Source: Hirschia litorea (GTDB taxonomy: Bacteria; Pseudomonadota; Alphaproteobacteria; Caulobacterales; Hyphomonadaceae). From it: a stretch of DNA of 64,000 nucleotides. The notes beneath the pieces are model-generated. The model did no database searches. It was not told the origin of the DNA and saw only the letters and a list, made by a program, of their open reading frames with translations. The position numbers were made by a program, and so were the translations under genes. Shown here piece by piece: positions 18,230 through 27,900 of the stretch. The first letter of the stretch is position 1. Every line of letters starts with the position of its first letter. The stretch lies in contig NZ_JBHTBR010000002.1 of the NCBI RefSeq assembly GCF_042665075.1, forward strand, positions 434,001-498,000, in the 5' to 3' direction.

Positions 18230-19067
18230 CAGGAGTTATGCTTTCGTATTTGGCGCTTGCGAGTGCTTCTATCGCATCCAAAAGAAACCAGCTTCCACAG
18301 GCTGTCCATGCACCTTGTAACATAACAGTGGGTTGCTCAATCATCTGTTCTTTGGCTACTGGGTGACGCATCGCGCTCCAGGCATCTTTATGATTGGTTT
18401 TGCTTTCAAAAAAAGCGGCAGCAATTATATCGGGTTGTTCATAAGCAAGACGCTCTAGCGGTAATGAGCGCCAGCCTGGAAGATCTTGAAAATTCGTCAA
18501 GCCAGCAGCTAGAAGCATTTCGTGCACTAAGGAACCGGCTCCAGATGTGACACCTGTAGGCGTCATATAGAGCGCTGTTACATCGCCAGAGGATGACTGG
18601 ATAGCGTTTAATCTGTCATCCATTTGGGCAATGATCTGGTTGCCCTTTTCAGATTCACCAAGCCCAGCTGACATCTCAGAAATAACGCGTTTTACGCCAT
18701 CAAGGTCGTTTGCCCACCCCACGTTTAGAACAGGAATGCCTGCTTGCTCAAAGAAGTGTGCAGCGTTGGGGCCACCACCATACGACCTCACAACAAGGTC
18801 TGGCTTTTTTAAAATAACATCTTCAGCAATAGGCTTGATGGACGCAATTCCGTCGGCTGTGTCTCGCATATAGGAAAATTGCTTTTTTGCATCGGGAGAC
18901 ACTCCCAAAATACGGTCCCGATCAACAAGTTTTAAAACATATTGATCGGAACAAAAATCAAGGCTGACAATTCTCATTGGTCGGTCTGTAATATCAGACA
19001 CTATTTGCTCTTGCCCTTTACAGGACGAGAGTAAAATAAAACCGAGGAAGATTGTCAGCCGAAACAT
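18219..19067 (-). CDS. btuF: Corrinoid-binding periplasmic lipoprotein
   Basis: Substrate-binding protein that hands B12 or cobinamide to BtuCD. The N-terminus is a lipoprotein signal with lipobox LLSSC at about residues 13-17, so it is probably anchored in the inner membrane, unlike E. coli BtuF. The fold is that of class III (TroA-like) binding proteins, with RIVSLDFCSDQYVLKL at the start of lobe one and the PDLVV loop. The 282 residues include the long backbone helix between lobes. It begins one base after the btuB stop. Confidence 0.88.
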   Translation of the reverse strand: MFRLTIFLGFILLSSCKGQEQIVSDITDRPMRIVSLDFCSDQYVLKLVDRDRILGVSPDAKKQFSYMRDTADGIASIKPIAEDVILKKPDLVVRSYGGGPNAAHFFEQAGIPVLNVGWANDLDGVKRVISEMSAGLGESEKGNQIIAQMDDRLNAIQSSSGDVTALYMTPTGVTSGAGSLVHEMLLAAGLTNFQDLPGWRSLPLERLAYEQPDIIAAAFFESKTNHKDAWSAMRHPVAKEQMIEQPTVMLQGAWTACGSWFLLDAIEALASAKYESITPDDN

Positions 19068-19068
19068 A

Positions 19069-20925
19069 TTAGTAGCTCAAACGAAGGCCAAACGATCCGG
19101 AGATACCGGGCGTTCCATAGCCTAAGATTTGTTGATATTCTTCGTCAAACAAGTTCTCGATGCGTGTATAAACTTCAACATTGCTTGTTACATCATAGCT
19201 GGCGGAAAGGTCGACGCGCGTCCACGCATCTACTTTGCCGTTTCTGTCTTCTTCAGACCCGTTATAGCGCACCAATATTGCACTACTAAATGGACCTTCA
19301 GGTGTGAAAGACATTGTAAAGTCGCCAGAATGTTCGGGAATGCGCACTAGCTCTTCGCCAGCATCATCCTCCGCATCAATATATGCGTAGTTTGCGTTCA
19401 CACCTAACCAATTAAGCAATTGGTAGCTTCCAGAGACTTCTACTCCGCTGGAATTTACCTTTGCGATATTGTCATAAGTAAAGGTCGCAAACGAGAAGTC
19501 GATCTGGTTAGTCACTTCCTGATCAAAATAGGTCACACCAAACGTGCCCTTATTGTCTGGCGTACGAAGGTCTAGCCCAACGTCAAAACCTTCCGATTCT
19601 TCAGGCGAGAGTGTGGGTGTGCCATACTGACTGTAAAGCTGGTATAGAGACGGGGCTTTGAAACCCTGACCCCAGCTTGCACGAAGCGTTACAATATCAT
19701 TGGGATTATAAGCAGCAGCTACACGGCCTGTTGTTTGTGTGCCATAAGCATCATGATCATCAACACGCACACCGGCTGTAAGCGTTAGGCTTTCAACTGG
19801 CTGCAACTCATACATTGCAAAAATACTGTCTGTCGTTTGCTCTCCATCATCCGAGCCAAAAGAAGATCCACTGTCGAACGTGCCTTCTTCGTGCTCGAGA
19901 CCAAATGCAAGTTTGTTTGCATCATTGATCGTGAACAGTCCTTGATAGCGACCCAACCATCTTTCACCTTCAGCAGCGAAGCTTGTTACACCTGCATTTG
20001 AGTTTTCTCGATCAATATTTGAATAGCCGACTAAAATATCGTTCTCTAATTTGTCCGAGAAAAGTGAAAAACTAAGTTTTGCGTGTCCAGAAATTTCTTC
20101 TACATCGCTTTGGTCATTTGAATCGCCGACATTGCCCTGCGCGCCAAATTGATACCCGTCAATTTCAGTCGTAGAATCTTGATAAATAAGTCCAGCTTCT
20201 AGGCGTGTTGTGGACGTGAAATTAAAGCCACCTTTTGCAGTTAAACTTTGGCTTTCAAAACCGTCTTCTTCATCATTTCGGTTTGCAGCATCAGCTTTAG
20301 AAATACCAGCAGAATCGATAGCGTTATAAGAAATTCTAAAGTCTCCCTTATCGCTACCATATTCGACAGCAGCTCCACCACGGACGGTTTCAAAAGAACC
20401 AATTTCAGCATAAGCGTCGCCGCCAAATCCTTCATCCGGTGTTTTTGTAGTGATAGAAATCACACCTCCAATTGCGTCAGTTCCCCATAGGGTGGACTGT
20501 GCGCCTTTTAGGATTTCAATACGCTCGATTGATTCTGTACCAAGGCGCGCAAAATTAAAACTACCATCAGTCGTGCTGACATCACCAACTGGAACACCAT
20601 CAATCATTACCAATGTTTGACCGGAGCTGGCACCGCGAATGCGTACACTTGCCTGTCCACCGAAACCACCATTTTGGTTCACAGTCACGGATGGAGCATT
20701 GGCGATAGCATCAATCGCAAAATCAAACCCAAGTTCTTCGATATCTGCTGATGTAATGACGTCAACACTGCTACCGATTTCTGTAAGGGTTTGGTTTAAG
20801 CGAGAGCTTTCGATAATAATGGGGCCAAGTGTTTTTGCAACTTCATCATTGGACGTGTCATCTGCAAATGCAGTTGGTAAACACGTTAATGCGACGGCAC
20901 CGAGGAGGGCTGTTTTATAGATCAT
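19069..20925 (-). CDS. btuB: TonB-dependent vitamin B12 receptor
   Basis: Outer-membrane corrinoid receptor. The ATG at 20925 gives a signal peptide ending at TAFADD; the longer open frame upstream runs through the riboswitch leader and is not real. The plug domain contains a TonB-box-like hydrophobic IIIES start, then VNQNGGFGGQASVRIRG-type and MIDGVPVGD segments and RIEILKGAQSTLWGTDAIGGVI, typical of BtuB. The barrel ends with FGLRLSY. The length is 618 residues, as in the family. It is the first gene behind the cobalamin riboswitch, so it should be repressed when adenosylcobalamin is plentiful. Confidence 0.95.
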   Translation of the reverse strand: MIYKTALLGAVALTCLPTAFADDTSNDEVAKTLGPIIIESSRLNQTLTEIGSSVDVITSADIEELGFDFAIDAIANAPSVTVNQNGGFGGQASVRIRGASSGQTLVMIDGVPVGDVSTTDGSFNFARLGTESIERIEILKGAQSTLWGTDAIGGVISITTKTPDEGFGGDAYAEIGSFETVRGGAAVEYGSDKGDFRISYNAIDSAGISKADAANRNDEEDGFESQSLTAKGGFNFTSTTRLEAGLIYQDSTTEIDGYQFGAQGNVGDSNDQSDVEEISGHAKLSFSLFSDKLENDILVGYSNIDRENSNAGVTSFAAEGERWLGRYQGLFTINDANKLAFGLEHEEGTFDSGSSFGSDDGEQTTDSIFAMYELQPVESLTLTAGVRVDDHDAYGTQTTGRVAAAYNPNDIVTLRASWGQGFKAPSLYQLYSQYGTPTLSPEESEGFDVGLDLRTPDNKGTFGVTYFDQEVTNQIDFSFATFTYDNIAKVNSSGVEVSGSYQLLNWLGVNANYAYIDAEDDAGEELVRIPEHSGDFTMSFTPEGPFSSAILVRYNGSEEDRNGKVDAWTRVDLSASYDVTSNVEVYTRIENLFDEEYQQILGYGTPGISGSFGLRLSY

Positions 20926-21089
20926 AATTTTGTTCCAAAATGCACCGCCGCCTGATGCTGCATTTTCTATAACGATATTATGGGCTCCATTCGAATGAAT
21001 GCAGGCGACCAAGCTATTTTTATCGTTACAAAGAAGAGGCTTGCTCTTCCGTACCATATGCCTATTCCCGGGCTACGGACGAACGACGC
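20926..21089 (-). promoter_or_regulatory. Leader between B12 riboswitch and btuB (candidate expression platform)
   Basis: Two inverted repeats stand between the aptamer and btuB on the transcribed strand. The first, 21049-21033, is a 6-base-pair hairpin (GAAGAG/CTCTTC) followed by TTTGT, a weak terminator-like element. The second, 20966-20937, has 8-base arms (AAAATGCA/TGCATTTT) and ends directly before GGAAC, the probable ribosome binding site of btuB. Which one responds to the aptamer cannot be told from sequence alone. Confidence 0.45.
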
Positions 21090-21246
21090 GATGGCAGGTT
21101 TCCTGACTTGCGGATCTACACTTCGGGCCGTCTTCCCGAGGAATAACCTCAGTGACATTCTGGCCGTCAGCTTCTCGCTAACAGTTACGGGTATAGTGTC
21201 GGATTTACACCGACTTCCCTCTTAGCTTTCTCTTGAAAGCACCATC
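21090..21246 (-). promoter_or_regulatory. Cobalamin riboswitch (aptamer)
   Basis: On the minus strand the leader contains the diagnostic elements of the cobalamin aptamer: a GGTGC-type 5' part, GGGAAGTCGGTG with AAATCCG, and near the 3' end the B12 box AAGTCAGGAAACCTGCC (21108-21092). The closing stem P1 pairs GATGG (21246-21242) with CCATC (21094-21090). It precedes btuB by about 165 bases and should repress btuB-btuF-btuC-btuD-cbiB-cobC when adenosylcobalamin is abundant. The upstream cobT-cobS-cobO group is not behind it. Confidence 0.95.
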
Positions 21247-21304
21247 TAGGCGCGGGTATGCTGCAATTGCGAAGACGTGTCAATTACAGGCTTATCGCGG
21301 GCCT

Positions 21305-21907
21305 TTAAAAATCGATTCCGCGTTGAGCTTTAATGCCAGACTGGAAAGGGTGTTTAACTTCACGCATTTCAGTGACAAGGTCTGCATAGTCGCAAAGCTC
21401 TTGTTTAGCATCGCGTCCAGTTAGAATGACGCTGGTTTTGTCGGAGCGAGATTTTAGACCTTCAAGGACTTGCTCCACGTTGAGATATTCGTAACGCATA
21501 GCGATATTAATTTCATCTAGTACGACAAGATCATAATCGCCACTTTTCATCATCTCAATAGCACGATTGAATGCAGCTTGGGCCGCTGCAATATCTCGTT
21601 CTTTATCTTGGGTATCCCACGTAAAACCTTCGCCCATTGTGTGCCAATGCAATTGATCTTCAAATTTGGCAAAGAATTGTCTTTCACCAGTAATCCATTT
21701 TCCTTTGATGAACTGAACGACTCCAACTTTCTTACTCCAGCCGAGTGCGCGAGCAATCACACCAAATGCGGAACTCGATTTCCCTTTTCCATTTCCTGTA
21801 TGAATGAGCACTAGACCCCGATCTGGATCTGTCGCTTCGGACGTTTTCTTGCGTTGCTCTGTTTGAAGAGCCTTCATTTTGTCTTTGTGTGCGTCCGAAT
21901 TGCTCAT
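21305..21907 (-). CDS. cobO: Cob(I)yrinic acid a,c-diamide adenosyltransferase
   Basis: CobA/CobO/BtuR-type corrinoid adenosyltransferase that attaches the 5'-deoxyadenosyl group to the reduced corrinoid, needed both for salvage and to form the mutase cofactor. The P-loop IHTGNGKGKSSSAFG (about residues 31-45) binds ATP in the inverted mode known for this family; WTGERQFF-like, TWDTQDKERD, DLVVLDEINIA and VILTGRDA segments follow. The length is 200 residues. It starts 15 bases after the phosphatase gene and is the last gene before the riboswitch. Confidence 0.95.
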   Translation of the reverse strand: MSNSDAHKDKMKALQTEQRKKTSEATDPDRGLVLIHTGNGKGKSSSAFGVIARALGWSKKVGVVQFIKGKWITGERQFFAKFEDQLHWHTMGEGFTWDTQDKERDIAAAQAAFNRAIEMMKSGDYDLVVLDEINIAMRYEYLNVEQVLEGLKSRSDKTSVILTGRDAKQELCDYADLVTEMREVKHPFQSGIKAQRGIDF

Positions 21908-21922
21908 AACAAAATTCCAATT

Positions 21923-22459
21923 TTAACGGTTAGCGGCTGAAGTTTGAATTAGGGACGTGGACATACCAAAACCAATGCGTGTGTCAAAGTCAGCTATAGT
22001 GTCGCCTGTAGAGAAGGCGGCTCTTATAACGCCAGAATGAGTGATTATAAGTGTGTGAGAGTTTTCATGTTGTAGCTCGGAAATTCCTTGTCGAACGCGT
22101 TGGCGTAATTGGTGAACACTTTCACCCCCATGTGGTTTGCCGTGGAGAAAATTGTCTGCCCAAATATCCAATTCATCTCGAGGAATGTCACTCCAAGGCA
22201 TCATTTCCCAATTTCCAAAATCCATTTCTTTGAAACGATCATCAATGGAAATTTGCACTCCGGTTTGCGCCGAGAGGTAGTCAGCAAGTTTTCGGCATCT
22301 AGAAAGTGGGCTGGTGACAATAGCGTCTATGGAAGGGAGAACTTTGCAAGCAGCAGCTGCTTCTGATTCAAACGACGCAGCGAGGGCAATGTCTGTTTTT
22401 CCGTAGCATATTTGTGTGGACACATTTGGGGTTGTGTGGCGCATCAATGTTATAGGCAT
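21923..22459 (-). CDS. Histidine phosphatase family protein, probable alpha-ribazole phosphatase
   Basis: Phosphoglycerate-mutase-like phosphatase of 178 residues. The catalytic RHT motif is at residues 7-9 (LMRHTTPN, instead of the common RHG), with a second arginine in SPLSRCRKLA, the proton-donor Glu in KEMDFGNWE, and the second catalytic histidine in IITHSGVIRA. The place between cobS and cobO indicates removal of the 5'-phosphate of alpha-ribazole or of cobalamin phosphate (CobC of Salmonella). Its start overlaps the cobS end by 10 bases. Confidence 0.85.
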   Translation of the reverse strand: MPITLMRHTTPNVSTQICYGKTDIALAASFESEAAAACKVLPSIDAIVTSPLSRCRKLADYLSAQTGVQISIDDRFKEMDFGNWEMMPWSDIPRDELDIWADNFLHGKPHGGESVHQLRQRVRQGISELQHENSHTLIITHSGVIRAAFSTGDTIADFDTRIGFGMSTSLIQTSAANR

Positions 22460-23220
22460 GCGAGGATACCCAAATATATACCAATCTCACTAAATTGCTG
22501 AACTGCTCCAAGAGTGTCGCCAGTGTAGCCTCCGAGTTTCTTTTCGAACATCATTCGGGCAATGACATGTCCAATCAACAATCCTAGCAAAGCGAACAGT
22601 GTGACGGATAGGGATACGAAAATTGAGAATATCGCTATGCTGGCGCTACCCACACCTAATGCAAATATTAGTCTAAAAATTGAAATGCCCGTCGCTGTAG
22701 GTTTACCAGTTCCTTCGTTACGAACATATCGGCTGGAAGCGATGACCAATACGCTAGATAACCTTGAAAGCCCGTGAGCAAATATAATAACTGGCATAAT
22801 GAGAGATGATCCAAGTTCAATTAGAGCACCGATTTTTATAAGGAGCGCGAGAATAAGTGCGCAACTTCCATAGGTACCTAAACGGCTATCCTTCATTATC
22901 TCCAATGATTTGTCTTTGGTATGACCTCCGCCAATACCGTCGAATGTATCTGCTAATCCATCTTCGTGAAATGCACCTGTTAGTGCGAGAGAAATTCCAG
23001 TCGATATCAAGATAGAAATAGGCGTTGAGAAGACTGTAGAAAGTAGACCATAAGCACCAGCTATGCAGGCACCTATCAATAGACCAACAAGAGGGAAGTA
23101 GGCGGGAGCAGATGCTAGTCTGGCGGGCGTGAAGCCAATAGCAGAGGGCAAGCACAATCTAGTCAGGAACTGTACAGCGAGTAGAAAAACGCTGATTTCA
23201 TTGCGAATAGCGCTAATCAT
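22450..23220 (-). CDS. cobS: Adenosylcobinamide-GDP ribazoletransferase (cobalamin synthase)
   Basis: Membrane enzyme that joins adenosylcobinamide-GDP and alpha-ribazole (phosphate), the last assembly step. The 256 residues contain the family motifs FLTRLCLP near the start, YFPLVGLLIG, and the Mg-binding acidic motif GAFHEDGLADTFDGIGGGH, followed by DSRLGTYG. About six membrane helices are seen. The last residues of cobT overlap its start in a 4-base ATGA. Also named cobV. Confidence 0.95.
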   Translation of the reverse strand: MISAIRNEISVFLLAVQFLTRLCLPSAIGFTPARLASAPAYFPLVGLLIGACIAGAYGLLSTVFSTPISILISTGISLALTGAFHEDGLADTFDGIGGGHTKDKSLEIMKDSRLGTYGSCALILALLIKIGALIELGSSLIMPVIIFAHGLSRLSSVLVIASSRYVRNEGTGKPTATGISIFRLIFALGVGSASIAIFSIFVSLSVTLFALLGLLIGHVIARMMFEKKLGGYTGDTLGAVQQFSEIGIYLGILACL

Positions 23221-24239
23221 GTAATATTGCTTACGCTCGCACTTTCAAAACTTGCCATTTCATTTAGCATTGCAGCGGCGGCTTTCACGAGCGGCCATGC
23301 GAGCAGCGCGCCTGTGCCTTCACCAAGTCTCATGTCTAGATTTAACAACGGCTTAGCGCCGATTGCGTCTAGCAATGCGAGATGACCTTGTTCCTCAGAA
23401 ACGTGGGCAAATACAAGGTTTTGTTTTATGGCTGGAGAAATTTGTTGCGCGATAAGGGCAGCAGATGTTGCGATAAACCCATCAACTATAACGATTTTTT
23501 CAGATTCGGCCGCGCCAATCATCGCCCCTGCCATCATAGCGATTTCAAAACCACCATATTCTTGCATTGCGACCATTGGTGATAAATGTTCGTTTGTTCG
23601 GTTTGCTGCTTGTTTTAATAAGTCGCGTTTGCGCGCCAGCCCAGCATCATCAAGACCTGTGCCTCTGCCCGTTAGTGTATCGAGTGATAAACCAAGAATT
23701 TTGTGGGCAATTAGTGTAGCGGATGAGGTGTTTCCGATCCCCATTTCTCCAAAGCATTCAGCTTGGAAGTTTTCATTGTTTCCAATGTTTTTTCCAAACA
23801 CTATGGCACGCTGTGCCTGCTCTTTGGTCATTGCAGACTCAGTGATTGCGTTTTTTGTACCGGGGGCTATCCGATGTGAAATGAGGTGAGGGTGATTAAT
23901 TGGATCACATGCTACGCCTGCATCAACAACTTGAATTTTAACATTATTTGAACGGGCGAAAACATTCGCCGCAGCACCACCTGACAGGAAATTCAGGACC
24001 ATCTGTTGGGTAACAATTTGAGGAAAAGCAGAAACCCCTGCATTTGCCATCCCATGGTCACCAGCAAAAATTGTCAGTCTGCATGCGTTCATCACAGGAG
24101 ATAATGTGTGCTGACTTATAGCAATTTGTTCTGCGAGCTTTTCTATTTTCCCTAAAGAACCCACAGGTTTAGTTTTGCCATTAATCTTGGCAATAAGATT
24201 AGATTTGAACTCTGCGGAAGAAAGATTTGAATTGGTCAT
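23217..24239 (-). CDS. cobT: Nicotinate-nucleotide-dimethylbenzimidazole phosphoribosyltransferase
   Basis: Activates the lower ligand: it transfers phosphoribose from nicotinate mononucleotide to dimethylbenzimidazole, giving alpha-ribazole phosphate. The ATG at 24239 is chosen; a TTG 36 bases upstream is also open but neither has a strong Shine-Dalgarno. Family marks are KPVGSLGKIEKLAEQIA, FAGDHGMANAGVSAFP, SGGAAANVFAR, GEMGIGNTSSAT and, near the C-terminus, GEGTGALLAWPL that carries the catalytic glutamate. It has 340 residues and is the first gene of the cobT-cobS-phosphatase-cobO group. Confidence 0.95.
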   Translation of the reverse strand: MTNSNLSSAEFKSNLIAKINGKTKPVGSLGKIEKLAEQIAISQHTLSPVMNACRLTIFAGDHGMANAGVSAFPQIVTQQMVLNFLSGGAAANVFARSNNVKIQVVDAGVACDPINHPHLISHRIAPGTKNAITESAMTKEQAQRAIVFGKNIGNNENFQAECFGEMGIGNTSSATLIAHKILGLSLDTLTGRGTGLDDAGLARKRDLLKQAANRTNEHLSPMVAMQEYGGFEIAMMAGAMIGAAESEKIVIVDGFIATSAALIAQQISPAIKQNLVFAHVSEEQGHLALLDAIGAKPLLNLDMRLGEGTGALLAWPLVKAAAAMLNEMASFESASVSNIT

Positions 24240-24310
24240 GTCTATAACGGGTAACGAATTTGACAACAAATTCAATCGTTAAAACAATATACCATGATAT
24301 TTTGAAGAGT

Positions 24311-24339
24311 TGCCGGCAACAATATAATTGCTGCCGACA
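24311..24339 (-). terminator. Candidate terminator after the cus operon
   Basis: On the minus strand a 13-base-pair stem (two G-U pairs) with a three-base loop lies about 135 bases after the cusF stop. The following T run is short and interrupted, so intrinsic termination is likely but not certain. The stem is less perfect when read on the plus strand. Confidence 0.45.
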
Positions 24340-24473
24340 GGGGAGACTAGAAGCTATTCAGTCTCTATCATAAGGTAAGTTGACTGATAGTTGAGTTATA
24401 ATTGGTGGAGTAACTTTAACAAAGATAGTGCTGAATTGATCACTTGTTCAATGCTTTGAATAAATTAGAAAAA

Positions 24474-24908
24474 TTAGTGCTTCATAGATGCTGTTAGGCA
24501 ATCATCGCCTTGAGTTTCAGTGTTGCAAATATCTGTAATGCGATAACTATTATCGCGTCCTTTTTTTACCATGAATGACACGTTGTTTCCTGATGTGAAG
24601 TTTGACAAGTCAACTTCGCCTTGGATGTCAAAACCCATTGTCATTGCGCCCATACCAATTTCAGGAATTGGGCTGTGGTCGATAACTATAAAGTCTCCAT
24701 TTGGGCCGATGGATTCAACTTTTCCGGTTGCGTGCCCTAGGTTTGCATGGCCTGTGCTTGATGTGTGCTCAGAGTGTGTATGCTCTTGGGGAGAGCTTTG
24801 CTCTTGCTCTGGTGGCGTTTTGGTCTGGTCGTGTTGTTGGCCCGCTTCGCCACAGGCTGAAACAACAAGTGTAAAGGATAATACAAGACTAGAATAAAGA
24901 TGTTTCAT
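24474..24908 (-). CDS. cusF: CusF-like periplasmic copper-binding lipoprotein
   Basis: Small metallochaperone that delivers Cu(I)/Ag(I) to the CusCBA pump. The 144 residues begin with a lipoprotein signal (lipobox VVSAC, Cys at about 19), then a His-rich linker with several HxH-like spacings, and the CusF fold (about residues 55-135) with the methionine motif MGAMTMGF and a C-terminal SYRITDI strand. E. coli CusF is soluble and shorter; here the His-rich linker and lipid anchor are additions. The gene overlaps the cusA end by four bases. Confidence 0.9.
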   Translation of the reverse strand: MKHLYSSLVLSFTLVVSACGEAGQQHDQTKTPPEQEQSSPQEHTHSEHTSSTGHANLGHATGKVESIGPNGDFIVIDHSPIPEIGMGAMTMGFDIQGEVDLSNFTSGNNVSFMVKKGRDNSYRITDICNTETQGDDCLTASMKH

Positions 24909-27900
24909 GTCGTTTTTTCTCCGGAAGTTGGTGATGTGAATTTTGGGTTGGTGGATTGGGGGCGGTTTTTAAAATTACGGCCGACCCAAATGTAATACAC
25001 GGCAGGTATAACAATTAGCGTTAGGATAAGCGTGGTCGTCATACCCCCTAGCATCGGTAGAGCTATTCGGCGCATAACATCTGACCCCAGCCCGTCAGTT
25101 AAGAATATAGGAGCGAGACCGACAAAGATCGTAGTAACGGTCATTAATTTTGGTCGAACGCGCATGACTGCGCCATGAAAGATAGCGTCATACAAGTTTG
25201 ATAGATTTTTCGGTGATACGCGGCGTACTTCTGCATCAATATACAAAAGCATCACGACCGCTGTTTCAACGGCGATACCCCCAAGTGCAATGAAGCCAAC
25301 GGCAACCGCAACAGAAAGGTTATAACCAGCAAGCCAAACAGCCCATAAACCGCCGATAAGACCGAAGGGCAGAGACAACATAATCATTGCCGTTCTATCT
25401 AAGCGTCCAAAGTGTAGCATTAACAATAGGAATATGAGGCCTATTGCTGAAGGAATAGCGATTTTTAATCGTTCTGCCGCTTCTTGCATTTGTTTATACT
25501 GGCCTGAGAAGGACACAGCATAACCAGCGGGAAGATCAATACTATCTTTAATGGTTTCTCGTGCTTGGGTCACATAGCTACCGATATCTCGATCTTCTAT
25601 GTCGACGAACACCCATCCAGTAAGACGTGCGTTCTCTGACCGGATCATGGGTGGACCTTCAGTGTAGGCAATGGTTGCAAGTTCTTCGATGGGAATATGC
25701 GCACCGCTGGGAGTAGGCACTAGAATATTTGTAAGATCGCTTGGCGTTTCTCGAAATGGACGATCATAACGCAATATAATGTTGTAGCGCTCGCGACCCT
25801 CTACAGATTGAGCTAGTTGCATTCCGCCGAGCGCTGTTTGAATGACAGATTGAAATACGCCCATATCAATATTTCTTCGCGCGAGTTCGGCGCGATCAGG
25901 GGTGATTTCCAAATACTTCCCACCCAACACTCTATCTGCAAATGCGGACCGTGTTCCGGATATTTTAGAGACTGCTGTTTCAATCTCTCTACCGATGCGT
26001 TCGATTTCCAGTAGATTGTCACCTGTGACTTTTATTCCAATTGGAGTGCGAACCCCTGTGGACACCATATCCATCCGTATTTTGATGGGATATCCCCATG
26101 AGTTTACGAGACCAGGCATTTGAAGCTTGCCATCGAGTTCGGCAATAATATCTTCAACGGTTAACCCTGCGCGCCATTGAGATGTCGGTTTTAGTTGTAT
26201 CCATGTTTCAATCATTGAGAGAGGTGCGGGGTCTGTAGCTGTGTCAGCACGACCCGCTTTTCCAAATACGCGTTGCACTTCTGGAACAGTTTTAATGAGC
26301 CGATTTGTTTGACCAAGGATCTCTCTTGCCTTCGTAGAAGATACACCTGGGAGTGTTGTAGGCATATAGAGAAGTTCACCCTCATAAAGAGCCGGCATAA
26401 ACTCAGAGCCTAAACGTTGTATTGGAAACATAACACTTGCGGTGACGATGAGCGCGAGAGAAACGGTAATCCATTTAAAGCGCAGTGCAGTGTGCAAAAT
26501 AGGTTTATAAATCCAGACGAAGAACGCATTTAGAGGGTTAGCTTCTTCTTTCGCAAACTTTCCACGCATAAGGTGTAGCATTAGTACGGGGATTAGAGTG
26601 ATGGATAATATGGCTGCAAAGGCCATGGCGTAGGTTTTTGTAAAAGCTAATGGACTGAACAATCTGTAGCTTTCGCCCGTTAGGGCAAAGACCGGTAGAA
26701 ACGAAACCGTTATTATTAAAAGTGAGAAGAATATTCCGGGCCCTACTTCTTGAGCCGATTGAATCAGAACCTTTTGCCGGTCTTGCTTCGTAGGGGTGTC
26801 ACCTATTTCGGACAGTTTCCGACTGGCATTTTCGACGAGAACGATAGATGCATCCACCATGGCACCAATTGCTATTGCAATCCCACCAAGGCTCATAATG
26901 TTGGCTGTCACTCCCTGCAAAGACATGACGATAAACGCCCCTAGAACGCCTAAAGGCAATGTAACAATAGCGATGAACGAAGAGCGTACGTGCAATAAGA
27001 AAATTAGAATTACAAAAGTGACTGCTAAACCTTCTTCGAGTAATTTTTTCTGAAGGTATTTTACTGAACCCGCAATAAGCGGTGTCCGATCATAAACAGT
27101 GACGATTTCAACATTGTCTGGAAGGCCAGCCTCTAACTGTTTCAGTTTGTCTTTTACGCGTTGAATGACACTTAGCGCATTTTCTCCATCACGCATTATG
27201 ACAATTCCAGCAACGGTTTCGCCTTCTCCGTTTAATTCCACAATGCCTCTACGAAGGGCGGGACCTTCGACAATTCTAGCAATTGCTGACAGTAAAACAG
27301 GCGTGCCATCTTCTGCATATAAGACAATTTGCTCAATATCTTCTTTTCGTTCAACATATCCCGAAGAGCGTATTACGTATTCACTCTCTGCCTGTTCTAG
27401 AACTCGGCCGCCTACTGCACTTGAGGCAAGTTGGATAGCATTGGATACTCGCGCCAGGGGTATGTCGTAAGACTGCAATAGATTGGGATCGATCAGGACT
27501 TGGTATTCGCGTACAAACCCGCCAACTGAGGCAATTTCTGCGACACCTTCTACACCTGCTAATTCTAATTTTAGAAACCAATCTTGAAGAGAGCGAAGTT
27601 CTGCAAGGTCTGTGTTTCCAGTTTTATCTATGAGTGCATATTGGTAAACCCAGCCTACGCCGGTCGCATCAGGACCCATTTGAGGTGTGACACCCTTAGG
27701 CAGTTGAGACCCCAGTCTTGAAAGTGCTTCAAGTACGCGAGATCGCGCCCAATATAGATCTACATCGTCTTCGAAAATGACATATACAAAACTCGTTCCG
27801 AACATGGATGAGCCGCGAACATCTTTTGTTTTAGGGAGGCCCAATAAATTCGTAGATAGTGGATATGTTACAAGATCTTCAACGATTTGTGGGCTTTGAC

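Noticed and set aside
20926..21057. N-terminal extension of btuB into its leader
   Set aside because: The extension overlaps the riboswitch leader and places 44 residues before a perfect signal peptide.
23428..23889. Plus-strand frame of 153 residues
   Set aside because: It is a shadow of cobT; no ribosome binding site or family pattern.
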